Shown here one piece after another: positions 1-11,733 of a DNA stretch of 36,656 nucleotides. The notes under the pieces were generated by a model that was given only the letters and a program-made list of their open reading frames with translations, did no database searches and had not been told where the DNA came from. How positions within the stretch are numbered: the stretch's first letter is position 1; every line of letters begins with the position of its first letter. The position numbers and the translations under genes are program-made. The DNA is from Purshia tridentata (taxonomy: Eukaryota > Streptophyta > Magnoliopsida > Rosales > Rosaceae): contig QANT01009130.1 in NCBI GenBank assembly GCA_003254885.1, positions 1 through 36,656 of the forward strand, given 5' to 3'.

Positions 1-1223
1 ATATACGCATAATTTTTATGTAAACTATTTATAATCCTCTGTTTTAAACTTGATTAATTTACCATATTAAGGACTTAATCTCTCTTAAAACTTCTTGGTT
101 ATTCATCAAAGTCTAATTCCCATCTTTTTTAATATTTCAATTTTGCCCTTTTATTATATAGCAAATTATAAATAAATTAATAAAATATAGCAAATTATTT
201 TTGTATGTAATTAGGAGGTTTAAAATTTAGCTTTACTTTTCTTTCCCCATTTTTGTATCCAATAATTTGTAACAAAACTTGGAAAATAAAATTTCAAACC
301 CATTTGACAAAAAAAAATCCAAATCCATTCCCGAGCTAAAAAACAAGAACCAAACACAGCCTAAGGTTTGACAGAAAAAAAAAACAAACAGCCCAAGGAA
401 TACAGACTGGTTGTTCGGCTGATCCTTTCATTAACAACTGAACTCCATCTTTTTTTTTGACCAAACAACTGAACTCCATCTTGAATTACTTAAAACACCG
501 CGAAAATCCCACATAATAAATCCCCAGATTTTCGTACCAGCACCTCTGAAAATCGAAAATTTCCCAGGTAAATATTTCATTCACTTTTCCTTCCCCCACT
601 ATTTGTACTTTTTTGTATCCCTCTGAAAGTATACTGCTTTGTATCTGGGTCTCGTTTTGATTCGGTTATGTCAATCTGGGAGCTGCTTTATATTATTCAC
701 CTTCTTGTTTGCTTGCCGAGAAAACTGACGGGAGAAAATGATCGAAAATAGAAACGCTTTCATTCTTGCTGTTTTCTGATTCTGACTACCCAAATGATAC
801 TTAGCTTAGCTTAAGTCAGGTAGATGATTAGTCGTTCGAGTTGTTATTAAGCTGATTGCTTCGTATTGGAAGCTAGAAATCGTTACTCTTTGTCGTTTTT
901 GTCATTTTCTTTCCTAGGAGACAAATGGAGCCTCGAGAAAAGTGCATGCTTGATCTGAGAATCTGATATCCAAACTCATTTACTAGGGATTAGTTAGCGT
1001 TTAAAATGTGGGAAACTCAAAATTTGCCCCCCTTTAATCTCATCCGAATCTCAATATATCGTCATTTTCAATTCAGATTCCCATGAAATTTTGTGGGTGT
1101 TGAGAAACTTTGCATCTAACTGGAAAATTTAACATCTTGTTGTGGCTTATGGTACTATTGGAATTTCGATTTTAATGATGATGCTTTATTTTTCTTTTCT
1201 ATTACTAGTTTGAGCTCGAAGAG
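1..1223. other. Upstream flank and 5' leader of the membrane protein gene
   Basis: This stretch is AT-rich with no gene that I can support. A likely 5' untranslated intron of the next gene runs from 568 to 1208. It has a GT donor after TTCCCAG and an acceptor at ACTAG, 15 bases before the start codon. The transcription start is not visible with certainty but should lie before 568. Confidence 0.4.
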
Positions 1224-3272
1224 ATGTTGATGGGTCATACAGATGGTCTATCTGAACCTCGGTCATCAAGAGATCAGCTGCTTCCTTATGCTGAATCTGA
1301 GTTAGCTGACGATGACACTGCAGACTCTTCGGAGCAGTTACTATACTTAGCCTCCTTCGAAGAGCTTGGAAATAATATCATCAAGTATGACACTGTTATA
1401 TGGCTTTCTATATCACTATTGCTGGTTTTAGCTTGGGGAGTTGGCATCATCATGCTCTTATATCTGCCCATCAAGAGATATATTCTTCGGAAGGACATTT
1501 CTTCACGCAAACTGTACGTTACGCCTAGTGAAATAGTTTACAAGGTGCACACTTATTTTGAATTCTTCACTTGTTTTTTCTTTTTTTTAAACTGAAATGA
1601 ATTTTTCTCATTTTATTACTTATAAGGTAATTCTGCTTCGTCTTTTTTCCCCTTCTACACAAAGGTTTCAAGGCCTTCTTTCATACCCTTCTGGGGCACC
1701 ACTACAATAGAGAAGCATGTACCCCTTTCCCTGGTGATTGATATCATTATTGAACAAGGTACTGATCCCAGCCTTAATATACTGTTTGGCCTTCTTCCAT
1801 TGATTGATATGTCTATATGCAGTACTATTTTACAATTACATCAATAATCCTAGTCTTTGATAATATTTTATATCTTGAATTCTTACATTTGGTTTTGTCC
1901 CCAAGTCATTGCTGCTAAAGAACATGAAACTATCATCTTTGTAATGCTGCAGTGTCAAGCAAGATAAGTAGGGTAGTAAGATAAGGTCACTTTAAAATGG
2001 TTGCATGCAAAGCCAGGTTACTGTTTATAGGAATTTATTAATTTTTTAGAGAATAAAGGAAGTTTAGCGCAAAAGAAACCAAGTACTAAAGTTAATAGCC
2101 AGATGCTGGGGTCACAGAGCATACGACAACAAGGTGTCCCTAACACCATAAAGAAGTTTTCTAACTTGAATTATATAATGTATGGCAAGCTTTATTCTGT
2201 TTGCAACTTTACATTAGCTTACTGACATTAAATTTGATTTAAATATTCTTTTGCATATGCAAAATTACATCATGTAGAAGTAGAATAAGTGTCCCATTTA
2301 AAGATTTATTGTATTTCCTGTTTTGTTGTGTATAGGTTGTTTGCAGTCAAGGTATGGAATTCATACCTTTAGAATTGAAAGTATAGCACATGGAAAAGCC
2401 GCAGCTGTTGATGAACTACAGGTTCAAGGGGTTTCTAACCCTAATGATTTGAGGAAGGTGAATACAATTGTCTCTTAGTTTGTTATATTGTTCTTGTTTG
2501 AATCAGCCAGACTAACCAGATTCCTTGTGAATATGCATTTCACGAGTTACTATTATTTAGTCTTACATGAGCATTAGATAAAAATTGCCATATTAAAATA
2601 TAAATTTGGTATTCGCTGTTGCATGACTAGTAGGTCATCATAATAGAAGCTTCGAAAGCTATACAAGATAGTACTATAGGTTGGAAGCCTACTGCTCTCA
2701 CTACTGAAGGGGAAAGCATTGCTCGTACTGGATCATTGTCTGAGGGACCAGTTTTTAGATCACCATCTAAAAGCGTAAAGGTATATATTGATGGACTGTT
2801 GCAAAATATAGATTTTTTTCAGGTCCTTGTCTAACTTGTTCAAATTGGTTTTGCTCTTGACAACAACTTTTAAAATTCACTATCTTTGGGCAATTTTGTA
2901 AGGTAGAACGTTCGTGTGTTAATCAAACATGTTTTACCCATATTATGCAGATGGCAGCTTCACCACACTATGCTTCAATTGAACGCAGAGCTGTACTACC
3001 TGGGGAATTGCTGCTTAATAGACTTGAAGAAGTCAATAAATCTGTAAAGGTATGTTCTTCCTTTATATATTTATTTTTTTAGAGCAAACAAAATGTAATG
3101 ATTTCATCTTGCTAGTTGCTTGATAAATGATTTGCATATTCAAACTTTAACTTCCTTTATCATAGTTGTCCAATTACATATTTTCTGCTACACTTGTTTC
3201 TCTTCATAACAGAAAATCGAGTTTTTAATTGAGAAGTCCAATGCTCAACCTGAGCCAGAGCAGCTGAAATGA
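1224..3272 (+). CDS. Single-pass membrane protein with PH-like region (DUF7642-like)
   Basis: Six exons join in phase: 1224-1544, 1665-1758, 2336-2457, 2634-2780, 2951-3049 and 3213-3272. They encode 280 residues, and all introns are GT-AG. The N-terminus (about 1-55) is acidic and hydrophilic. One hydrophobic segment at about 57-81 is followed by basic residues (KRYILRK), which suggests a cytosolic C-terminal side. Residues about 97-180 contain LYVTPSEIVYK, a PLSLVIDIIIEQG stretch and RYGIHTFRIES. That pattern resembles bacterial-type PH domains placed after a membrane helix. The rest is Ser/Thr-rich and ends in a charged helix. I recall plant proteins of this shape annotated only as transmembrane or DUF7642 proteins, with no established function. 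The start is the first ATG after the probable 5' intron. The gene structure is well supported; the family name rests on memory. Confidence 0.85.
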
Positions 3273-3279
3273 AGCCAGA

Positions 3280-3965
3280 TACAATCTACACCGTGTATTC
3301 CCTTTAGCAAACAGAAATCAAGCAGTGAAAGACCAAAAGTATAAATGTTTCTGCAGTTGTTTGTAGCTATTGGAATATACTAATACATTTCCTGGTTGCC
3401 TCATTTGTGGTTGTATAGGAAGTTGCAAAGTTAAAAACCTTTTGAACAGCTCATGATTCCCTTTTGTTTTCTCTATGGTTGAGATGTTCATTTTCTTGTG
3501 AGTTTCTCTGTATTATTCATGTTGATTTAAGCTTTTCATAAGCTTTTCCATTCTTTATAAGAGAGTGACCCTGAATTACAAAGATCTTTGCTGCTTGCCC
3601 CACTAGTATATTTAACTACATCCAAATTGGCAGTGAACACGCCTTTAAATTCAGGGTACCAAATGCAGTTATCAGGCAGAAGAGGGTTGAATGGAAACGT
3701 GGATTCTTAGAATGTTTGGCATCTTGTTGCTCAGATTTAATCTATGTTGTGGATCACCTTTGGCAAACAACAATCAACCGGTGAAAGAGCAAACAAGTAT
3801 AAATATTTCGGCACTTAGTCTGTAACTATTGGAAAAAGTATACTCATACCTTTTTTGGTTCTTCATTTGTAGCTGTATAGGATGTAAAAAGTTAAAAACT
3901 TTTTGAATAACGGCTCAGGATTCCCTTTTGTTTTCCTTATGGTAGAGATGTGTATTTTCTTATGA
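3280..3965 (+). repeat. Direct duplication of the 3' flank (about 3280-3500 and 3731-3965)
   Basis: Two diverged copies lie about 457 bases apart. Both carry, in the same order, a CTTTRGCAAACA block, a GTGAAAGA-(C/G)-CAA block, AGTATAAAT, a TGTA-GCTATTGGAA-like block, AGTTAAAAAC and GATTCCCTTTTGTTTTC. The first copy starts almost at the stop codon of the membrane protein gene, so it is probably its 3' UTR. The second copy may give an alternative 3' end. Small insertions and deletions between the copies suggest an old event. Confidence 0.75.
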
Positions 3966-4781
3966 TTGTCACTGTATTTTCTTGTTAACTGTGACATCTG
4001 AGGTGTAAATTGTATGAAATTTGACTTTCTAACTTGAAATCCTTTATGTTTGGAAAGGGGAAAAACCACAATATATTGCATTATCAGTATTGATTGGTTC
4101 AAGATATGAGATGGTGAAGAATGTTTATTGATTCTTGTTATTATGATATGCAAAGGACCTTTAGTCTTAAAATGACTTTTTGCTTGGACTTTCAATCCCT
4201 AAAAGATGATCTAACACTCATATTTTTACTGGTTTTGTGTGTGATCAAATCATCCAAACATTAGCCTCAAAATGATAGCAAGGCATAAGTCTCCCTAACT
4301 GGGTTTTGATCCTTGATGAAAACTGGAAAGAAGCAATACTAGCAGGGACAGCCATATCAAATTGGTTTAATTGTGGAACATTGTCAGTATGACCAAAAAA
4401 AATTAGAAAGACTAAATAAATGGAAAATGATTTAGAATACATAAAACATGACAGAAGGTCCAAAAGAACAAAACCCAAAAAAATGAACCAAACATGAAGC
4501 CCAAAAACTTAAAAAAGAAAATGCCCAACTCGAAACTAAAAGCACATATTTGGTAATGTGGACCCACAAGTACGATGAAAAGCAAACCAACTAATAACTG
4601 AACTACCGAAATCAACAGCGACAGATAACTGGAAAAACCATGATTTTAATATTAATGATCAAAGGAAACTACATATATAACAAAATTGTAATCCATATCA
4701 GAAAATTAATTACTTGCAGCTTCTAGTCTTTCTAGACTCTGCTTCTTCTGCGGCACTACCAATACCATTAGTCTCAGGTTC
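3966..4781. other. Intergenic stretch between two convergent genes
   Basis: Only short, low-complexity minus-strand frames occur here (for example around 4245-4615), with no domain character. The right end should hold the 3' UTR of the B3 gene on the minus strand. I see no RNA gene or clear mobile element. Confidence 0.5.
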
Positions 4782-6221
4782 CTACGCAGCTCTTCTCACC
4801 AACACAAGAGCCAAATTAAGCTGACCGGGATTCCAAGCATTATCAGCAGCAGCACCACCACCGCGGCCAGTTCGGAAGGACCAAACCTGCACTACATCAC
4901 CTGGAACAAGGCCGTTTTTGTTAACAATGTGATTCCACTGAGTCTTCAAGATATAGGTCTTTTTCTCAACATTGCTTGAGAGTTTCCACAGCCCCAAGCA
5001 TATCTGCTCTTCTTTGCCAAGCATTGGGTCTACCAATGGCACTGTCAACCCCAAACCCTTCCTCTGCAGCTCGCAAAGACTACCCATCTCTTCTTGTGTC
5101 AAGAAATCATGGGATGAGATTTGGTTGGGAGGCAGTGTGAGCCTGTTGTAATTTGGGTTTATATCACTGTTGTACAACTCCTTCTCTATCAGTTTTGTCA
5201 ACTCTGTCCCATTCATCTTGTCTATGATCACTCTCTTGTACTCAGGAGGCAACTCTGGTGGTGGCTTGTTAAGGTCTTCTAGTACAACACCACCTGCACC
5301 CTTCTTCATCTTCTTGTAATTGCTCTTCATGTACTCCTTCTTCTTCTTCTTCTTGGGACCCACTTCACCATCATCATGGTCATTGTCAGTGTACTTTCTT
5401 TTGGACCCATTATTAGGAATTCGAATTGTATGTGGTTCACCATGACCAGAAGAAGCAGAGTTGACTCTTGTTGACCTTATTAGTACTCCACTAGAAGGGT
5501 GTACCTGCAGCACCAAATTGACTGATTCCATAACCATCTGGTGGTAGTGTTGCTTATAATCAAGCACTGGTGGGGGGTATGCCCTAGCCACATTGAAACA
5601 CTGCCCTAATTCCTCCGTTAAGTCAGAGACAGGGGATGAACTATAATGAGCACCGCAACCGTTTGAAGTTGATGAGGGTTGATTCTGACCCTTTTTGATC
5701 ATCAGCTCCTCCTCCTCCCTAGTGTTGTTGATGAACGCCATCTTCATCTTCTTCTCGGAAACCCCATCTCTCTCATCACAATCATCCTCATCAGATTTTC
5801 TCGTCAACCCATTATTAACCCCTGTGTGTGCTTCAAATTCACATTGTCGATCAACAGAAACAGAGTCATGAGGGTCTGAATTAGCACTACTGACCTTGTT
5901 GATCATCACATTGTTGTTGATCATCATCTTATTCTCGGCCTCTTTGATCAGCTTTTGTTGCTCGAATTTTTGGCTTGCAACAGCACAAACCTCTACCAAA
6001 ATATCAAGACTCGTCAACCCTTCAAAACTTGTACTCTTGAAATCGTCCAGACTCGGAAACCCCATCTCCTTCTCCTCTGCTTTATATTTTTCTTCTTCTC
6101 CAACATTATTATTTCTTGTGATCACCATCAAAGCTCCTCTTCTACTCCGGCTTCTCTTTCCACTCCACAGATTACTGGAGGAACCTAGCAATGAACCCGT
6201 CATCGACATTGTGACATACAC
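4782..6221 (-). CDS. B3 domain-containing (DUF313-type) nuclear protein
   Basis: A single open frame without introns encodes 479 residues. The N-terminal part is low in complexity and acidic to polar. It includes a short block beginning FEGLTSLDILVEVC at about residue 67, which I recall from this plant family. A lysine run (PKKKKKK, then KKMKK) at about 289-307 is a probable nuclear localisation signal. The C-terminal 150 residues, starting near PPELPPEYK (about 320), have the order of DUF313-type B3 proteins: a helix rich in L and E, LTLPPNQI, then GLGLTVPLVDP, LGLWKL, YILKTQWN and GLVPGDVVQVWSF. The family is thought to be DNA-binding, but targets are mostly unknown. Start choice is open: M5 or M7 are alternatives to M1 because the TATA box lies very close. 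It may be single-copy here; no neighbour of the same family is seen. Confidence 0.85.
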   Translation of the reverse strand: MYVTMSMTGSLLGSSSNLWSGKRSRSRRGALMVITRNNNVGEEEKYKAEEKEMGFPSLDDFKSTSFEGLTSLDILVEVCAVASQKFEQQKLIKEAENKMMINNNVMINKVSSANSDPHDSVSVDRQCEFEAHTGVNNGLTRKSDEDDCDERDGVSEKKMKMAFINNTREEEELMIKKGQNQPSSTSNGCGAHYSSSPVSDLTEELGQCFNVARAYPPPVLDYKQHYHQMVMESVNLVLQVHPSSGVLIRSTRVNSASSGHGEPHTIRIPNNGSKRKYTDNDHDDGEVGPKKKKKKEYMKSNYKKMKKGAGGVVLEDLNKPPPELPPEYKRVIIDKMNGTELTKLIEKELYNSDINPNYNRLTLPPNQISSHDFLTQEEMGSLCELQRKGLGLTVPLVDPMLGKEEQICLGLWKLSSNVEKKTYILKTQWNHIVNKNGLVPGDVVQVWSFRTGRGGGAAADNAWNPGQLNLALVLVRRAA

Positions 6222-6239
6222 AACTCAGAAGGCTGGGGT

Positions 6240-6254
6240 TATATTTATATATAG
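6240..6254 (-). promoter_or_regulatory. Probable TATA box of the B3 gene
   Basis: Read on the minus strand this is TATATAAATAT. It ends only about 20 bases before the first ATG at 6221. Plant transcription usually starts 25-35 bases after the TATA box, so the transcript would begin at or just past that ATG. Confidence 0.5.
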
Positions 6255-8305
6255 TGGAATTACAAGTAGTATGTGTATTCCTAGTCTGATTAGAAATAGC
6301 ACATTTGTGATTGAATCCAACGGCTAATTTGGATTGCAATCAAGTAAAGATCTGTAACCAAAAGATTCAGGTGTGTTTAATACATATGTTAATGTAACAT
6401 GAAAAATCAGGTGGTACGTGTGTTCAAGAATAAAGAAAATTTTCTCCTAAAACAAAAAGGAAACTTAAATGAATACTAGTCTTCAAGTAATCTCTAACAT
6501 GAAGAACTTTAGAATTGTAAAATTGGTAGTTTGGTATCACTACCCAAGTCCATAAAATATCGGTGCAAGATCTTATAATATCTTTTGCAAATAAATATCT
6601 ATACAAAGTTAACAAACTAAACCCAAAATTAGAGAAAATATATAATTATAAACTTTATTGAAAGAAAGTTGGGAGATTACCGTGATGACATAGGGAATGA
6701 AGCAATGCTACTCCTTTTTCATAAATGAACAATCATTTTCCTTTTCAAACAAATAATACAAATTAAATTAAAGAAATATGTTCTGTTACATGAAAAATCG
6801 GGTGTGTTTAATAAAAATAAAACTTTTTATAAAAAATAAAAAAATTAAAAAGGAAACTTTAATGTTTTTTGTATACTTAAATCAATTTGATATAATGTTA
6901 TGCATACTAAAATTGCTGAGACATGTATCCTATAAATTGTTGGATAGAATCAAGTGATTAATAGGATAGGATAAACTTGTAATAAGTAAACGACATGTAT
7001 CCTATAATTGTCGAATTTTTATATAACATTTCATAACGTTTTTTGTTTGTTATAGACGGGCCTTAAAATGTTTTATTTTTTGCAAATTGCATTTTTATCC
7101 TATATAGTTTCAATTATTTTTTATTTTACTTCCATAGTTTTAGTCTTGTATTTAAAACTATTGCAATCAAGCGTTTATTTTTATTCTTCTTAAAATATGA
7201 TATAGCTTTAATTATGACAAGTGCATCACTAATAAGTTAATAAGTTAATAAGTAATATCTAAGTACAATATGTATTACTTTAATATATCATATGACAATG
7301 TGGGGCCCAACATTGCCACACACGCAACAAACAATGCCACATAAGCAGGAGATGGGGCTTTTGACGGAGTCCACGACAGATGCATGACATTGTGACATTG
7401 AAATGTTTTTATTTAGATGTACCAAATTAAAAGTACATATAAGTAAATTGTAATTCAGCCTTTAAAATTAATAACAAGAAGTTCACATAAATTGCAAGCT
7501 TTAATTTTACATAGTAAATTTCACATTTGATATTATTCAATTTGTCCCGTATTGGTTTACCATTTTTTTGGATGTCATATTTATTTACAAGTTAGCTAGC
7601 GTTTGCCACATTAGTTTAATCCATTAAAAAACTTCAAATAAATGTCAATTTTGGTCAAGTGTCTCGCACATGGAGGGGCAAGTTGGTGATTTCATGTCCC
7701 TACCACTGACCCTCACTTTTTTTCCCTTGTTCAACCACCGGCCAATGACTCCCCCCTTCCCCGACACCACTTCTCTCTCTCTCGCTCTCTACTCGAACCC
7801 AAGAAAGGAGGAAGGAGGAGAGGGATCGACAATAAGGACTAGCTAGTGGCCAAAGATGGGTGGGGTGAGGTGGGTGGGGTGTTGGGGATATGAAATTACC
7901 AATTTGCCCCTTTATATATGATGTACGTCACTAAAATTGCTGTATGTTTAAAATATTTTGACAGATTGGACTAATGTGAACAAATGTGTATATATTAATA
8001 GTGGGAAAATTGTGAAATTACCTCATTTACATAAAACTTACCAAAGCCATTTCATTTACTCAGTTTATGAACAATCTGGCCATCTTTTTCATTTGCTCAA
8101 AAATCAATTACACGAAAAAAACACAGGACCAGATGGGTCTTTCAAAGAAGTGAGAACTGACAACAGAAATTTCGTCATAACCCATAAAGCCAACCGTACA
8201 ATACTAACTTCCAACTGCCAAGAACCTCTAAACCCAGATCAGATTCACTACTTATCGAATCGCCAACATTTTCAAAAACACAGAGATATCAGAAAAATTG
8301 GGATT
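6255..8305. other. Long AT-rich intergenic region with short internal repeats
   Basis: No convincing gene is present. Two loosely similar blocks at about 6398-6475 and 6786-6863 share ACATGAAAAATC(A/G)GGTG and AAAAAGGAAACTT. A second pair, at about 6919 and 6992, shares ACATGTATCCTATAA. A CT-rich tract at 7770-7793 and a purine-rich tract at 7800-7880 sit about 430-530 bases before the next start. An open frame extends upstream of that start from 7958, but it has no coding character and is taken as leader. Confidence 0.45.
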
Positions 8306-11181
8306 ATGAGTGGTAGGAAGAGAGTTTTGGTAGTGGGAGGCACAGGTTACTTGGGCCAGCATGTACTGCAGGGCTTTTCAGAGATTCAAGGAGCCACTCC
8401 TTTTGATCTGGTGTTCACCCACCACTCCAATCCTCCTCCCCAGGCTTTGCTCAATGCATTTCCTCATTTGCTGCCTTTCCATGTCGATTTGAAGACCGGC
8501 CATGGATTTGAAGCCATTGCTCAAGCTTTTGGCCGGGTCAGTTCTCACCCCACTAGTCCACTAAAGCAAAGACTTCTTTTTTATTTTTGTTCTTTCTAAA
8601 TTGCGTAGATTTTGATTAGTGGCTTCAACCTGTAGATGATTTGTAGTAGTGGGCATTCTGGGACATGAATTTTGGTTTAGGGTCTAAAATTTTGCATACC
8701 ACACTGCCATGTTGTAGCAGCTGAACTTCAATGTGCTACCTTTAATTTGTTTTGCTTACTTTTTATATCTTGTTGTGGGCTGATTATTTGGGAAAATTTC
8801 TACCTTTCTGTTCAATTTTTGAGTTGAGACTTGTCCTTTAACATGGTTTTTTTGGTGCCAATGACTCTTATTGATCCATATATAAGCCATTAGTTGTTTA
8901 GGCCTTAGGCCATTAGTTGCTTGTATGTGTTTTTATGAAATTGTAATAAAAAGATGAATAAGGTCTCAAATAATTACTCAAATAAACAATAAGAACTGAG
9001 AGAAGTGTATTGATTTTGATTTTCCAGCCTGATGTGATCGTAAACTGTGCTGCACTCTCTGTACCCCGTGCCTGTGAAATGGATCCTGCTGCTGCTATGT
9101 CCGTTAATGTACCATCTTCTCTTGTAGATTGGTTATCAAGCTTAGAAGAGAGTAATTCTCTTCTGATCCAGTTGTCAACTGATCAAGGTAAGTCTCTTAA
9201 TTGTCCCTTTTGTCAACTGAAGTGATGAAATAGATCATGCGTCTGAAGATCATGAATAGCCTTGTCTTATGACTGAATTTCTAAAGCTTGAATTTTTTTG
9301 GCCTCCTTAAGCATTACAGTGTGATTCTTTGGTATCTGAAATTTTTCATTTCATGAATTCATACCTTACTTGAATGAAATAACCTTTTAATGATTTGGAG
9401 ATTTTCATCCAATTTTCATCTCTTCAAACAATTTACATCCCTAATAGTTTTCAGCTGATCTTCCTCTGCTTGTACCCAATTTATATGTTTTAACAGCTGA
9501 AATGCCATTGCTGAGCCTGAGGTTATGGAAACCACATATTGCTATTGATTTCCATTTAAATAAGAATGAGCAGGAACTGCGAGTGCAAGAAATGATATTA
9601 AATAACCTTTCGGGTGGTCAAACACTTTATATTTCTATGGAGTTAGGATTAATGACCTCAAAGTACTATTTAGTTCCTGAACATTTAAAATGTAGGAACT
9701 AAATAAGCATTCCCTCACACGTGGTTTCATATGCCTTTCTGTTTCTCTTTGTTAATTCAGCAAGATTGCATCCACATTTCAGACACTGCTTCTTCTGTTG
9801 GAACCACTGATCCTTGTATCATACCTTCATGCTCATATCTATTCCTAGAATGTGGCTGATGTGATTTTACACCAGTTTATGAAGGGGTGAAGTCCTTTTA
9901 CAAGGAAGATGATGAAAGTGCTCCAGTAAATGTTTATGGGAAATCGAAAGTAGCAGCCGAGCAGTTCATTTCTGAAAAGTGCTCAAACTTTGCAATTTTG
10001 AGAAGCAGTATCATCTTTGGGCCTCAGACAGTCTCACCAGTCCCAAAATCTCTTCCAATTCAGGTGCATGAAAACATACCTTAAATTGTAATTTTGTTTT
10101 GAATTTGATGGCAATTTAGTTTAGGAGGTCACCTAATAAACTGAAATCAGAGTAAAGAATAGAAAGATAATAAAGACATTTATCTACACGCAATATAGGT
10201 TACTGTACTTTGTGTCAGAGCAATGATTTGCATGTAATTGATGTAGTGGATTGATGGTGTCCTCTCCAAAGGAAATACAACTGATTTCTTTCATGATGAG
10301 TTTCGATGCCCTGTATATGTAAAGGATGTTGTAGCCGTCATACTAGCTTTGTCCAAAAGATGGATATCAGGTATGAAGTTCCAACTTTCATGCTTTTATA
10401 CTTGTTAGACCTACAATATGTTTCTCTTTTTCAGTTGGATTTTTCTTTGTCAGTTACAACATTACTGGGCATTTCCTACTTTCTATTCTCTTCGGTGCTT
10501 TCACTTATGTCTTGATGGTTGTAATATTCAAGGCATTTGTTGCAGAGGGTAAGCAAACAAAGTTGCTACTAAATGTTGGTGGACCAGACAGGGTATCCCG
10601 TGTTCAAATGGCTGAGGTCGTTGCAGATATTAGGGGATACAACCCCTCATTGGTTAAATCGGTGTCTGCATCATCTGTATGTATACCTTGTACCATTTAT
10701 AGTTTTTTTATGCTTGAGATACATAGTGTCCAACACCATTATGTTCAGCCATTTGCTTTCTCCTCTTTCTGCAAACCAATGGGATAAATGATATGTCGCA
10801 TTTACTTGCCAACGAAAGCCTAAGCCCCTGGGGACTAGTCCAGGTGGTGAAGGAGAAGTGGGAAAATGGGGTAGGACTAGGATGGGCAAGGATTTGATGC
10901 CATCCGATGAACCAAAAGACAAAAGCCTTTTTTTCTTTTCTTTCTAGTCGATGAGAAAACATTTATTCTAAATTTGCCTCACTGCCAATCTATTCATTCT
11001 TTCTATACTATAGCTGAGACTTATTTTCACTGCCATGTTGAATTTTCAGGTTGATCGTGGAGTAATGTCCCCTCCTGACATATCCATGGATATCACTAAG
11101 CTGGTTCGGACACTTGGTATTTCTCCCATTTCATTTAGAGATGGGGTCAGATTGACACTTGCAACTGAGGCTAAGTCTTGA
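8306..11181 (+). CDS. RmlD/MAT2B-like NAD(P)-binding Rossmann protein
   Basis: Six exons join in phase: 8306-8536, 9028-9187, 9876-10063, 10247-10370, 10546-10676 and 11050-11181. They encode 321 residues. The nucleotide-binding loop GGTGYLG is at 11-17. LSTDQVYEG at about 126-134 and YGKSK at 151-155 supply the Ser/Thr and Tyr-x3-Lys of extended short-chain dehydrogenases. RSSIIFGP follows, as in the RmlD (dTDP-4-dehydrorhamnose reductase) family. The same family includes the regulatory beta subunit of methionine adenosyltransferase (MAT2B), and I recall the Arabidopsis relative At4g00560 being named that way. The plant substrate is not known to me. For exon 5 the acceptor at 10545 is required: the upstream AG at 10532 would bring a stop codon (GGG TAA). 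The start is set by MSGRKRVLVVGG, typical for the fold, although the frame is open further upstream. Confidence 0.88.
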
Positions 11182-11733
11182 TGCCATGAAATATTGTAAA
11201 TTTCTTCATAATTGTAGAACTAATGGATAATCATTACTTTCAATCATACTTGATTGGGAAAAAATATCGTTAAAATTGTTCTAGAGTGCAAAAATCTTTC
11301 AACCCAAGAAACTTCAAATGTTATACAATGTACCATTCAAAATTTTATGAAGATACCATGCAAATGTACTCTATTGGTGGGATAATTTTGTGGGTCCTGA
11401 GCATTTGATTCTTGTACAAATTAGAGTATCCTTCGAAGGCCAAAGCTCATCTTATGAGGCTTATCTATAATTGTGTCGTTATACCTTTATTTAATCAGAT
11501 TCAAGGTTTAGAGTAAGAACTAATATGTGTGATCACCTGCAAACCAAATAAACTATGATACTTTCATGTTTGAGTTTATGACTTTGTATCTCAACTTGAA
11601 TCGGGTTAAGCATTTTCTTACTTGACCGAGTTGAGCTTAGGCGTGAATTCGAATTAGAAGTCTAGATTCTACGTTGAGTTTGAGTAATTTTCAAATCCGC
11701 TCGAGTTGCATCAACCAACAATTTAGCCTTAAT

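Noticed and set aside
4245..4615. Two minus-strand hydrophobic frames
   Set aside because: They come from A-rich DNA read as Phe/Leu codons, overlap each other and have no start context or family match.
5896..6327. 143-residue plus-strand frame over the B3 gene
   Set aside because: It is antisense to the start of the B3 coding region and is Ser/Leu-rich only because that region is rich in acidic and Lys codons. No domain is visible.
7958..8305. N-terminal extension of the RmlD-like protein by 116 codons
   Set aside because: The extension is low-complexity with many Asn/His/Lys and has no transit-peptide character. The Rossmann start MSGRKRVLVVGG fits the family, so it is treated as leader DNA.
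9502..9702. 66-residue frame in intron 2 of the RmlD-like gene
   Set aside because: It is out of the spliced path, with no recognised motif and no splice signals that would include it in phase.
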